DNA of 32,152 nt from Bacteroidota bacterium (GTDB lineage Bacteria > Bacteroidota > Bacteroidia > NS11-12g > UBA955). Shown piece by piece: positions 6,430 to 13,761 of the stretch (its first letter is position 1; every line of letters begins with the position of its first letter). The notes beneath the pieces were generated by a model that did not search any database, had not been told where the DNA came from, and worked only from the letters and a program-made list of their open reading frames with translations. The stretch covers positions 1-32,152 of the forward strand of contig JAGXTF010000073.1 in assembly GCA_018333525.1 (NCBI GenBank), read 5' to 3'. Position numbers and translations under genes: made by a program.

Positions 6430-7887
6430 ATGAAATTATATCATTTAATAGTCTTAAGAAATATAATTATTATTTCTCTTTATATTTTTTCCACAAAAAT
6501 ATATGCACAAGACACTATTTTTATAAAGAATGTCACTTTTGATGATTGTTCATCTAAAAGTGCAATCGATAGTGGCTGGAGCAGTATTCCGGGATATGGT
6601 GGAAACATAATTCAATTATTTAGTAATAAGGAGATTAGAGGAATATTTCTACATAAGAACAAGCCGTTGTCGTTCTGGATTCTCGTCGATACATTTAATA
6701 AAGCATGTTTATACAGAACTAGTAATTATTATTTTAAAAATGAAGAAATACAATTACTTCGTGATTTTATTAAAAGAAGTAATGGTTGGTATTGTGGTAA
6801 AAAAGGAGGACAAAATTGCGCATCAGTTTTCGAAATTGAAATTCAGGCAGATGGTCCTCGTATTTTTGCAAAGCTGAGATTAATCACCAATAAAAAATAC
6901 AATGCTTACTCCGTTTCTAGCGTCAATATAATTAACCCGAGATCGATAAGGGTGGATAATAAAATTCTCCAAAATATCAAAGTATATAATGCTGCGAATT
7001 CTGAAATTCCATGTGATTTCGGCAATTCAATTTGCGTAGATGAGATGGATGTTGTTTGGTATGGTACCTGCAATGGAATTGTTCAGATTATAAATGATAA
7101 ATTTGATGTAATACTTAGTGAAATTAATTCCAAAAAAAATATTGATATATTCAGATGTGAAGCTGATGGGAATAATATCAAATGGTTTCGCGTTGATACT
7201 AGTATTTATTCCTACGATGGTAATAGGTGGAGATGCTACGATTCTCTTGAAATTCTGAAAGGTATTAGAGATATTTATTGTGATCGGTTTAGTAGAGTAT
7301 GGTTTTTTGGTACGAAATACATTGTATGTTTAGAAAATAATAAATGGATAAAATTCAAGTCGAGTGATTTTGGGATATCGCGAACAGATGTTTGTGGAAT
7401 GTTTGTAGACGGCAAAAAACGGATGTGGATTGGAGATTTTGAAAAAACTGTAATGATTGATAATGGAAAAATTATAAAACTTAATAATATTAATGACGCT
7501 CTCAAGGGATTTTCTATATGTGAAGGTGTCGAAGATACTTCAGGTAATATATGGTTTCGACTTTATCAAAATGGCGTTTATCCGCAGAAAAAGGGATTGG
7601 TAAAATATACGTTAACAGAACAATGGGAGTTTTTTGATGTATATAATTCTGGTATACCCAGATCAGATTTGACAAGTATAGCAATTGATAAATCTACAAA
7701 TAACATCTGGATGGGGATACAATATGCCGGACTCACATGTTTTGACGGGAAAGATTGGACTACATATACACAGGAGAATTCGAATATTCAAAATTATTTG
7801 ATTAATGATATTGCTATAGATAGCAAGGGAAATATATGGTGTTCCTCTATGGATGGACTTTATAAAGTAGAAACGCGCGGACGTTGA
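6430..7887 (+). CDS. Secreted two-component-regulator-propeller-like protein
   Basis: This is a 485-residue protein with a Sec signal peptide (about 1-26, ending near IYAQD) and no later membrane segment. From about 195 to the end it carries repeated blade-like units with the signature of two-component regulator propellers: IWMGIQYAGLTCFDGKDWTTYT, DSKGNIWCSSMDGLYKV, and earlier RVWFFGTKYI, RMWIGDFEK, GNIWFRLYQNGV. In canonical members such blades form the periplasmic sensor of hybrid kinases; here no kinase part follows. The N-terminal ~170 residues are unrecognised. Base composition is visibly more A+T-rich than the neighbours, with many AAT/ATA/TTT codons, which suggests recent acquisition or relaxed selection. 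The C-terminal secretion domain typical of type IX cargo is not seen. Confidence 0.7.
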   Translation: MKLYHLIVLRNIIIISLYIFSTKIYAQDTIFIKNVTFDDCSSKSAIDSGWSSIPGYGGNIIQLFSNKEIRGIFLHKNKPLSFWILVDTFNKACLYRTSNYYFKNEEIQLLRDFIKRSNGWYCGKKGGQNCASVFEIEIQADGPRIFAKLRLITNKKYNAYSVSSVNIINPRSIRVDNKILQNIKVYNAANSEIPCDFGNSICVDEMDVVWYGTCNGIVQIINDKFDVILSEINSKKNIDIFRCEADGNNIKWFRVDTSIYSYDGNRWRCYDSLEILKGIRDIYCDRFSRVWFFGTKYIVCLENNKWIKFKSSDFGISRTDVCGMFVDGKKRMWIGDFEKTVMIDNGKIIKLNNINDALKGFSICEGVEDTSGNIWFRLYQNGVYPQKKGLVKYTLTEQWEFFDVYNSGIPRSDLTSIAIDKSTNNIWMGIQYAGLTCFDGKDWTTYTQENSNIQNYLINDIAIDSKGNIWCSSMDGLYKVETRGR

Positions 7888-7921
7888 AATATTTAGGTAT
7901 TAATGTTCAAATTATGAAATT

Positions 7922-8647
7922 TCACAACCCCAAAATTTCCTTCAATCGGACGTAACCCTGTCTGCTCACAGGCAGATGAAACCCGCTTCTGAGGCGCAAT
8001 TCGGTATTGTCGCCACCATGGTGATCCAGTGCGGAAATATGAGAAACATTTACCAAAAAGGATCGATGGCATCGCACAAATTGTTTTTCTCCCAAACTTT
8101 TTTCATAAAATGCCATAGTCTTTTTCTTCACAAAAACCTGATCCCCACTATGGATTTTAACATAATCATCCCAGGCTTCAATATAGCTGATTTGATCGGC
8201 AGGAATAATGCGTATTTCACCCTGATGTTTCACAACCACTCTTTGTGATTCATCTACAGTTTTTCCGTAACTTTGTTCTAATTTATCCAGTGTAACAGCA
8301 TGCTGTGAAACTTTTAGCATAGCCTTGTCAAATCTGCCTTCCCCAAAGGGTTTTAACAAATAATCGACGGCATTTTCTTCAAATGCTTTCAATGCATATT
8401 CGTCAAAAGCTGTAGTAAAAATTACAGCGGGTTTTTCTTCCAGCAATTCGAGCATTTCAAATCCGTTAATTCTGGGCATTTGAATATCCAGAAATATCAG
8501 ATCCGGTTTTAATTCCTGTATTTTTTTGATTCCTTCAAATCCATCTGCACATTCTGCTACCACAGTGAATTCGGTATATTTCTCCAGGCAGGATTTTATA
8601 TGGGATCTCGCCAGCGGTTCATCGTCAATAATAATTATTTTTTTCAA
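7922..8647 (-). CDS. LytTR-family response regulator (LiaF-linked system)
   Basis: This is a 241-residue regulator. The receiver domain (1-118) has the acidic pocket IIDDEP, phospho-acceptor Asp54 in LIFLDIQMP, a conserved Thr in IFTTAFDEYALKAF and Lys in LLKPF. The C-terminal LytTR DNA-binding domain (about 138-240) has GEIRIIPADQISYIEAWDDYVKIH and FVRCHRSFLVNVSHI. The start is a TTG that overlaps the stop of the kinase gene (TTGA, 4 bp), so translation is coupled. LytTR proteins bind paired direct repeats upstream of target promoters. It is the last gene of the LiaF/DUF4288/kinase/regulator operon and so probably responds to envelope conditions. No terminator was evident in the 34-bp convergent gap to the propeller gene. 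Confidence 0.95.
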   Translation of the reverse strand: MKKIIIIDDEPLARSHIKSCLEKYTEFTVVAECADGFEGIKKIQELKPDLIFLDIQMPRINGFEMLELLEEKPAVIFTTAFDEYALKAFEENAVDYLLKPFGEGRFDKAMLKVSQHAVTLDKLEQSYGKTVDESQRVVVKHQGEIRIIPADQISYIEAWDDYVKIHSGDQVFVKKKTMAFYEKSLGEKQFVRCHRSFLVNVSHISALDHHGGDNTELRLRSGFHLPVSRQGYVRLKEILGL

Positions 8648-9678
8648 GATGTAATTGGGATTTTTAAGCTGGCGCTAAAGAAATTATTTTCAATGTCCGT
8701 ATGCACCAGATCATTTCTGCCATACAATAAAAAGAGTCTTCTCTGAAGCGAGTTTAGCCCGAAACCCGTACCTTTTTTTGTACCGCTCAATTCCGGGTCA
8801 AAAGGATTTTTTACTGAGAGAATAACATGTTTGTTTTCTTCACTTACTTCAACCCATAATTTTACCGGCCCGGATGTTTGATACACACCAAACTTAATGG
8901 CATTCTCCACCAGGGGTTGCAAGACCAATGCAGGAATTTTGACCGAATTTAATTTTTCATCCACTTTCCATTCCACTTGCAAGCGATCTGAAAACCGCAC
9001 CATCTCTATTTCCAGATATAACCGTGTGTGTTCGATTTCTTCTTCTACCGTCAATTGTGCATGGTTGTCTTTGCGCAAAGTCCCACGCAAAAAATCGCTC
9101 AACTGTAATACCATGTTTCTGGCTTTTTGTGCATCTGTTGCTGCAAGAGATTGAATACTGTTTAATGAATTAAATAAAAAATGTGGTTGCAACTGTTGTC
9201 TCAGTGCATTTAATTCTGTTTCCCTGTATAATTGCTGAATTTCATTAAACCTGCTTTGGCTGCGGGCTTCGCTCTCACTTTGCCTGCGAATCCATACAAT
9301 TAATGCAGAACAGACCATCACAACCAAAGCGATAAAAAAACGAAGCATTACGGATTGTAAAAGCATGTCCTGATACTTTTCATTGGATGCTGGTACTACT
9401 AGTGAAACCAGACTAAAAGATCCGAATATCCATGCAATCCCCAACAAAAAAATCCACACAAATAATTTCCAGATTCTGCCTTGTGTAGGACGGTAAAATC
9501 GCAGAATATTGGAAATAATTTTTGTGCAAAGTACAAATATGGAAATGCTGATAATGGAGTCAAAAAAGGCTAGCTGATAATCTTGAATATAATTGCTGAG
9601 GACCAGCCACATTGCACCAACACCCGCAAGTGCGGGTGCCAATGTTTGAATCATAATTTGTTGCCAGCGCGGATTCAT
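8644..9678 (-). CDS. LytS-type sensor histidine kinase
   Basis: This is a 344-residue kinase. The N-terminal half has four hydrophobic segments (about 11-29, 38-58, 70-95, 110-130). A coiled linker follows, then the His_kinase domain with phospho-acceptor His166 in LQPHFLFNSLNSIQSL. The HATPase region has an intact N-box (LVLQPLVENAIKFG) and G-box (GTGFGLNSLQRRL). There is no extracellular sensory domain, so it is an intramembrane-sensing type. It partners the downstream LytTR regulator, overlapping by 4 bp, and lies 2 bp after a DUF4288 gene. The LiaF-like protein at the head of the operon may modulate it, as LiaF does LiaS in Firmicutes, although the kinase families differ; that role is inference. 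Confidence 0.94.
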   Translation of the reverse strand: MNPRWQQIMIQTLAPALAGVGAMWLVLSNYIQDYQLAFFDSIISISIFVLCTKIISNILRFYRPTQGRIWKLFVWIFLLGIAWIFGSFSLVSLVVPASNEKYQDMLLQSVMLRFFIALVVMVCSALIVWIRRQSESEARSQSRFNEIQQLYRETELNALRQQLQPHFLFNSLNSIQSLAATDAQKARNMVLQLSDFLRGTLRKDNHAQLTVEEEIEHTRLYLEIEMVRFSDRLQVEWKVDEKLNSVKIPALVLQPLVENAIKFGVYQTSGPVKLWVEVSEENKHVILSVKNPFDPELSGTKKGTGFGLNSLQRRLFLLYGRNDLVHTDIENNFFSASLKIPITS

Positions 9679-9680
9679 TT

Positions 9681-9998
9681 TTATCCCTGAAAAGCCAGTT
9701 CGTGTTTTGATTTTTGAAAATATCCGGGTTGGGTTTTGCTCAGGGAGACAATTTCCATTATTTCGTTATCTGATGCCAATGCTTGTAAATGGCGGTGTCC
9801 CAAATATTTCCATGAAATTTTTTCTCCATGTGTATTCAGAAATATTTCAGATTGCGCATTTCCATGAAAATCCACATTTACCAATGCTTCTTTTTCTGAA
9901 TTTGCCGGAACCATTACCCAGGTTTCTTCAAACCATTTTTTCTTTTGGGTTTCCGGATATTCTACCGCATAAACCAGGCATGCTGTAAACCATTGCAT
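9681..9998 (-). CDS. DUF4288 domain-containing protein
   Basis: This is a small 105-residue protein with the DUF4288 pattern. It begins MQWFTACLVYAVEY, followed by a segment with W-EE and SEKEAL (the family has an x-SEEEAL- motif), and then GEKISWKYLGHRHLQAL. There is no signal peptide or membrane segment, so it is probably cytoplasmic. Function is unknown for the family. Its position is informative: it is packed between a LiaF-like membrane protein (1-bp gap) and a LytS kinase (2-bp gap), so it is very probably an accessory part of this envelope-stress signalling operon. Confidence 0.75.
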   Translation of the reverse strand: MQWFTACLVYAVEYPETQKKKWFEETWVMVPANSEKEALVNVDFHGNAQSEIFLNTHGEKISWKYLGHRHLQALASDNEIMEIVSLSKTQPGYFQKSKHELAFQG

Positions 9999-9999
9999 A

Positions 10000-10773
10000 T
10001 TAATATCCTTTTATAGAAACACCACCGAATACCACATCTCCTTTGAGAATAAGCACTTTGGTATCCTGTATTTCCTGTTTCAAGGGCCTTTTGTCTTCTA
10101 CTCCGCCCAATATGGTACGTATTTCGGTTTTTACATTCCAGGAAGCAGGAAGCGTAATATCCACACCACCAAACACTGCGTTAATTTCCAGAGTTATGGT
10201 GCCATCAATATCGGCATTGAGAAGGTTGATATCTGCACCTCCAAATACACAACTTATTTTACCTCCTTTGAAATTTTTACTGATGATATTTTTTTCCACT
10301 CCTGCAAAAACAGAATCTACATTAATATAATCGCCATCTGCATCTTCAAAGGTTTGCGTTTGGCTATATTCTTGCATTTCCTGCCACTTTTCCATGCGTT
10401 TTTTGCGCCATTTGCCCCAGGGACTCAGTATCAAACTCAAACCAAATAAAATGATCAGCATAGGCCATAGAATGTGTCCGATTTTGACTCCCGGCATCAT
10501 GTATTCCATCATAAATACAACCCCTATAGTTAAGGGTATCAAACCTCCGGGTCTTTGAAATCCGTGTTTACCAAGGATAAAGAGTCCGACAATAATAAGT
10601 ATTACCGGCCAGTGAAAAAGCCAGAGCGGCATTGCCACTCCCATTTGTTTTGCTAAAAATACACCGCCAATTACTATTGCAATAATGCCGGCCATAATGC
10701 GCCCGCGGCGCTGCTGTTTTTCGAATTCAGGATGCATCCAGTGTTTCCATTTTTTGTGTTCAAAGCGTTCCAT
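10000..10773 (-). CDS. LiaF-like membrane protein (LiaI/LiaF-like TM region + LiaF C-terminal domain)
   Basis: This is a 257-residue protein from the ATG at 10773; an upstream TTG-type extension to 10863 is possible but does not look like family sequence. About 24 charged residues precede four hydrophobic segments (25-43, 52-69, 77-93, 98-117), with GLFILGKHGFQRPGG and WPMLIILFGLSLIL typical of LiaI/LiaF-like proteins. The C-terminal part (about 147-257) is a beta-helix-like domain with repeating FGG/FAG turns: VFAGVEKNIISKNFKGG, VFGGADINLLNADI, VFGGVDITLP, ILGGVEDKRP, VVFGGVSIKGY. The family responds to cell-wall-active agents in Firmicutes. In Bacteroidota its head position in a kinase operon suggests a membrane-state sensor or kinase modulator. 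It is the first gene of the operon. Confidence 0.88.
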   Translation of the reverse strand: MERFEHKKWKHWMHPEFEKQQRRGRIMAGIIAIVIGGVFLAKQMGVAMPLWLFHWPVILIIVGLFILGKHGFQRPGGLIPLTIGVVFMMEYMMPGVKIGHILWPMLIILFGLSLILSPWGKWRKKRMEKWQEMQEYSQTQTFEDADGDYINVDSVFAGVEKNIISKNFKGGKISCVFGGADINLLNADIDGTITLEINAVFGGVDITLPASWNVKTEIRTILGGVEDKRPLKQEIQDTKVLILKGDVVFGGVSIKGY

Positions 10774-10983
10774 AGTGTTTTGTTTTACGATACAAAACTG
10801 CAATTCTTTACTACGCCAGGGCCCCGAAATTAGGTGAAATCGTGCAATTAAGGAGGTGAACAATCAAAAAAAGTCGGTGAATGGGGAAAGCCCGCTTTTA
10901 TAAAAATTCAGAAACTACAGGAATATGTTTTAAATCTAAATAATACCGGCTTAATGGATACCTATTTGTAACAAATAAAAACT

Positions 10984-11718
10984 CTAATTCTGCGACAAAA
11001 ACAACTTGGCATGTTCAAGGTCTTCAGGTGTATCCACCGAAGGACTTTGCCAATGTGTTTCAGCAACCGAAATGGAATATCCATTTTCTAACCAGCGCAA
11101 TTGTTCCAATTTCTCGGTATTCTCCAGAGAACTGGTTGCCAACGCGGTAATTTCCATCAATGTATCTGCCCTGTAAGCATACATCCCTATATGTTTAAAA
11201 TATTTTTGTGCGGCGCTGGCTTCACGCTGAAATGGAATTCTGCTGCGACTGAAATACAGGGCTTTTTGGTGGATATCGGTAACTACTTTAACCACATTCG
11301 GATTGTCAATTTCACCGATATCAAATAATTCTTTCTTTAACGTTGCGATTTGGGTGGAATGGCTTTCAAACAAACGCAGCAAATCCTTAACCTGAGATGG
11401 TTTTATGAAGGGTTCATCACCCTGAAGGTTCACCACAACATCGCAATGTAATCCACTTTTTACAAAAGCCTCGCAACAGCGATCCGTGCCACTTTGGTGT
11501 TCCGGATTGGTCATGATCACAGTTGCATATGCTTCAGCATGTTCCCGAATTCTCTCATCATCCGTAGCAATAATTACTGCTTCATATCCCATCACACTTT
11601 TAGCTGCATCATAAACCCTTCGCAACAAAGTTTTTCCACCAATATCTGCAAGCGGTTTGCCCGGGAATCTGGTACTGCCGAATCTCGCCGGAATGATGAT
11701 GCAAAATGAAGGAAACAC
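10984..11718 (-). CDS. kdsB: 3-deoxy-manno-octulosonate cytidylyltransferase
   Basis: This is a 244-residue enzyme that activates KDO as CMP-KDO for lipopolysaccharide inner-core synthesis in the cytoplasm. The N-terminal nucleotide-binding signature is IIPARFGSTRFPGKPLADI (about 8-26). Other family motifs are IIATDDERI, TNPEHQSGTDRCCEA (the CTP-contacting SGTDR), NLQGDEPFI (metal- and substrate-binding) and YFSRSRIPFQRE. Length matches the usual 245-255. The best start is GTG at 11718, since no ATG precedes the core motif. A promoter-like TTG-N18-TATATTTG lies only 4 nt before it. The gene stands alone between the LiaF operon and the sulfur operon, all on the same strand. It shows that this organism makes KDO-containing LPS. 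Confidence 0.96.
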   Translation of the reverse strand: MFPSFCIIIPARFGSTRFPGKPLADIGGKTLLRRVYDAAKSVMGYEAVIIATDDERIREHAEAYATVIMTNPEHQSGTDRCCEAFVKSGLHCDVVVNLQGDEPFIKPSQVKDLLRLFESHSTQIATLKKELFDIGEIDNPNVVKVVTDIHQKALYFSRSRIPFQREASAAQKYFKHIGMYAYRADTLMEITALATSSLENTEKLEQLRWLENGYSISVAETHWQSPSVDTPEDLEHAKLFLSQN

Positions 11719-11722
11719 AGTT

Positions 11723-11751
11723 CAAATATAGGATTTAAACCAATGAAACAA
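11723..11751 (-). promoter_or_regulatory. Bacteroidota-type promoter candidate for kdsB
   Basis: On the minus strand a TTG (11751-11749) is followed by 18 nt and then TATATTTG (11730-11723), matching the TTTG / TAnnTTTG sigma-ABfr consensus. The box ends 4 nt before the GTG start codon. Transcription would then begin at or within a few bases of the start codon, implying a leaderless or near-leaderless message. Confidence 0.45.
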
Positions 11752-11807
11752 CAGCGGATCTAAAATGCAGAATAAATAACGAAAATTACGGTGTAATCGA
11801 CAACGAT

Positions 11808-12524
11808 TTATTGCGCAATATTTTTAAGCAATTCTTCTTTGGTTGCAATACCAATAACGGTTGATTTTCTCTGGTGATTTTTATAAATGAGAAGGGTAGG
11901 GAGCTCATCAATATACATCTGACGCATCAAGAGCGGATTTAAATCAGCATCAATGCGCAGGAGCAATAAACTGTCCTTTTTTTCCGTGGCAATTTCCTCC
12001 AAAACAGGTTTCATTTTTTTACACGGACCGCACCAGTCGGCATAAAAATCTACAAAAACGATATTGTTCTTTTGAATAATGGAATCCAATTGCGCTTTCG
12101 TCATGGTGAGTTTCTTAGGCGCGGCCTGCGTGATTTCAGGCAGCCCTGCTTTGCGCCATTGTAACAATCCTCCGTCCATTTCAAATACGGTTTTATATCC
12201 GGATTCGCGCATGTGTTGTGCCGCTTCTGCACTTCGCATTCCGCTCAGACAATACACATAAACAGGTTTGTCTTTTATTATGGATTCAATATTTTTATCA
12301 AAATCAGATCCATTCCAATCCACATTTTTACTGCCGGCAATGTAACCTCTCGCATATTCTCCGGCGGTTCTTACATCCAATATTTGTGCATTGGAATCCC
12401 CTTTAATTTTTTCAGAAAATTCCGTTGCACTCAGGCTTGTTTTTATTTGTTGAGAATTGCTGTTACATGCTTGAAGCAAAATAAAACCCACCACAGCGAG
12501 TTTTACAATTACAGATTTCATCAT
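11808..12524 (-). CDS. Rhodanese-thioredoxin fusion lipoprotein
   Basis: This is a 238-residue protein. The N-terminus is a lipoprotein signal (VVGFILLQAC, acylated Cys20). Residues about 30-130 form a rhodanese domain with QILDVRTAGEYARGYIAGS and active-site loop YCLSGMRS (Cys92). Residues about 138-238 form a thioredoxin domain with the redox motif WCGPCK (Cys165/Cys168) and the cis-Pro segment ELPTLLIY. It should be anchored in the periplasmic or outer-membrane lipid layer. There it could take sulfane sulfur on the rhodanese Cys and pass it to, or be reduced by, the fused thioredoxin. It is the last gene of the sulfur operon, immediately after the cytoplasmic thioredoxin gene with no gap. 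The fusion reproduces in one exported protein what the cytoplasmic genes of the operon supply separately. Confidence 0.92.
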   Translation of the reverse strand: MMKSVIVKLAVVGFILLQACNSNSQQIKTSLSATEFSEKIKGDSNAQILDVRTAGEYARGYIAGSKNVDWNGSDFDKNIESIIKDKPVYVYCLSGMRSAEAAQHMRESGYKTVFEMDGGLLQWRKAGLPEITQAAPKKLTMTKAQLDSIIQKNNIVFVDFYADWCGPCKKMKPVLEEIATEKKDSLLLLRIDADLNPLLMRQMYIDELPTLLIYKNHQRKSTVIGIATKEELLKNIAQ

Positions 12525-12839
12525 TCAAAGATATTGTTTTAAAATCATTTCCAATTGTGCCACCTGAACAACGCCACTTTGCCTCCATTTCAATTCGTTA
12601 TTTTGAAATACCATTAAGGTCGGTACACCGCGAATCTGATATTTTTCTGAAATATCTGGGTTCTTATCTACATCAATTTTAATTACTGTTGCGCTATCTC
12701 CGAGCTTCTTTTTTAATGCTTCCAATATTGGTTTCATCATTTTGCACGGACCACACCATTCTGCTGAGAAATCAACCAAAACAGGTTTAGAACCTGAAAT
12801 TAATTCTTTAAAAGATTGTGGTGGTTTTATGTTGTTCAT
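12525..12839 (-). CDS. Thioredoxin
   Basis: This is a 104-residue cytoplasmic thioredoxin using the ATG at 12839 (MNNIKPPQSF). A longer frame to 12914 would overlap the preceding rhodanese gene and add atypical sequence, so it is rejected. The active site is WCGPC (Cys29/Cys32) inside VLVDFSAEWCGPCKMMKP. The cis-proline region RGVPTLMVF and the helix after it are intact. As a disulfide reductase it could reduce persulfides formed on the adjacent single-domain rhodaneses, releasing sulfide. It sits 40 bp after a rhodanese gene and directly abuts the rhodanese-thioredoxin lipoprotein gene. Its packing in this operon marks it as a dedicated rather than housekeeping thioredoxin (inference). Confidence 0.95.
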   Translation of the reverse strand: MNNIKPPQSFKELISGSKPVLVDFSAEWCGPCKMMKPILEALKKKLGDSATVIKIDVDKNPDISEKYQIRGVPTLMVFQNNELKWRQSGVVQVAQLEMILKQYL

Positions 12840-12879
12840 ATTATTGTTTATGGATTTAGAACGGTGTTTGGCTATCTGA

Positions 12880-13191
12880 TTACCTGAGTTTGTTTTGCAG
12901 CGATGCCCATCCACCGCCGTTATACACCTCGGAGATTCCGGCAGATTTCAGAATGGACTTTGCAGACGCGCTTCGCATACCGGATGCGCAGCAGGTAATA
13001 ATCACCATATCCTTTTTGAATTTCTTTAAATTCTTTTGTAATTCCTGCAATGGAATATTCATGGAATTTGGGATATGCCCGCCAGCGAATTCACCTTTGG
13101 TGCGAACATCAACAATCATAGCGCCATTAGAAACCAGCTCTTTGTAATTGGTTTTTGATCCGGAGATCATATTTTTTAGAAATGAAAACAT
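12880..13191 (-). CDS. Single-domain rhodanese (sulfurtransferase) 1
   Basis: This is a 103-residue rhodanese with the usual order: MIVDVRTKGEFAGGHIPNSMNIPL (CH2A-type region, about 25-48), then active loop CCASGMRSA, with catalytic Cys68 in the C-x-S-G-x-R pattern and a vicinal Cys67, and then the C-terminal GGGW element. There is no signal peptide; the N-terminal FSFLKNMI is short and not a convincing membrane segment, so it is probably cytoplasmic. It would carry sulfane sulfur as a Cys persulfide. It is a paralogue of the next upstream gene, with a 3-bp gap. Vicinal cysteines at the active loop are shared by both paralogues. Confidence 0.93.
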   Translation of the reverse strand: MFSFLKNMISGSKTNYKELVSNGAMIVDVRTKGEFAGGHIPNSMNIPLQELQKNLKKFKKDMVIITCCASGMRSASAKSILKSAGISEVYNGGGWASLQNKLR

Positions 13192-13194
13192 ATT

Positions 13195-13467
13195 TTATTT
13201 TGTGTCGTAATTTACATCCAGCCAGCTTCCACCATTGGTACAATCTATCCCTTGTCCCTTTAAATAAGCCACGGCCATGCCACTTCTGTTGCCACTGGCA
13301 CAACAGAATATCATTGGTTTTGGCAATTTGCGGATTTCTTCGAGTTTTAAAGTTATTTCCTGTAAAGGAATGTTAATACTTCCTGCCACATTTCCGCCTG
13401 AAAATTCTTGTGGACTGCGTACGTCTATTATAGTGCCATACTGCACTTTTGCTCTGTTTGAAAACAT
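13195..13467 (-). CDS. Single-domain rhodanese (sulfurtransferase) 2
   Basis: This is a short 90-residue rhodanese. It has TIIDVRSPQEFSGGNVAGSI, then NIPLQEI, then the active loop CCASGNRSG (catalytic Cys56, vicinal Cys55) and the terminal CTNGGSW. The protein is cytoplasmic by sequence. It follows the DUF2892 membrane protein gene by 21 bp. In YgaP-type proteins a rhodanese and a DUF2892 membrane hairpin are fused in one chain, so this adjacent pair looks like the split form. It probably receives or donates persulfide at the inner membrane face. Confidence 0.92.
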   Translation of the reverse strand: MFSNRAKVQYGTIIDVRSPQEFSGGNVAGSINIPLQEITLKLEEIRKLPKPMIFCCASGNRSGMAVAYLKGQGIDCTNGGSWLDVNYDTK

Positions 13468-13488
13468 AAGATTCTGTTTCTGAATGGT

Positions 13489-13701
13489 TTAATCTTTTTG
13501 TTCCACTTTGAGCGTTGACAATCCAAAAGTCCAATAAATCAGGCATCTGGAAAATGCCGCTGTTCCAATAAGCAATCCGGCTGCTATCCATAATAACCAA
13601 TTCACTACGATTGATAATTCCGTATTAATCGTAAGCCCGATGAGCACCAGGCCTATTAAAATGCGAATTACTCTGTCCGCTTGTCCAACATTCTTATTCA
13701 T
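13489..13701 (-). CDS. DUF2892 (YgaP-like) inner membrane protein
   Basis: This is a 70-residue protein with two hydrophobic segments (about 12-26 and 30-50). It has the DUF2892 signature: N-terminal MNKNVGQADRVIRILIG and the C-terminal FSRCLIYWTFGLSTLK. The latter matches the family pattern F-CPLY-LG-ST but with Leu replacing the Pro after Cys. The Cys in this motif is retained. In E. coli YgaP the same domain is fused to a rhodanese and is implicated in thiocyanate/sulfur export. Here it starts the structural part of the sulfur operon, 60 bp after the Crp/Fnr gene. Confidence 0.88.
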   Translation of the reverse strand: MNKNVGQADRVIRILIGLVLIGLTINTELSIVVNWLLWIAAGLLIGTAAFSRCLIYWTFGLSTLKVEQKD

Positions 13702-13761
13702 TTTAGAGGGTTTAGGAGTACAAAGTTATCCTTGTTGGAACAACACCCTACGCTACTTTTG

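Noticed and set aside
10851-10863. AAGGAGGTGA ribosome-binding-like site on the plus strand
   Set aside because: No plus-strand gene follows, and Shine-Dalgarno sequences are not otherwise used here. It is treated as chance.
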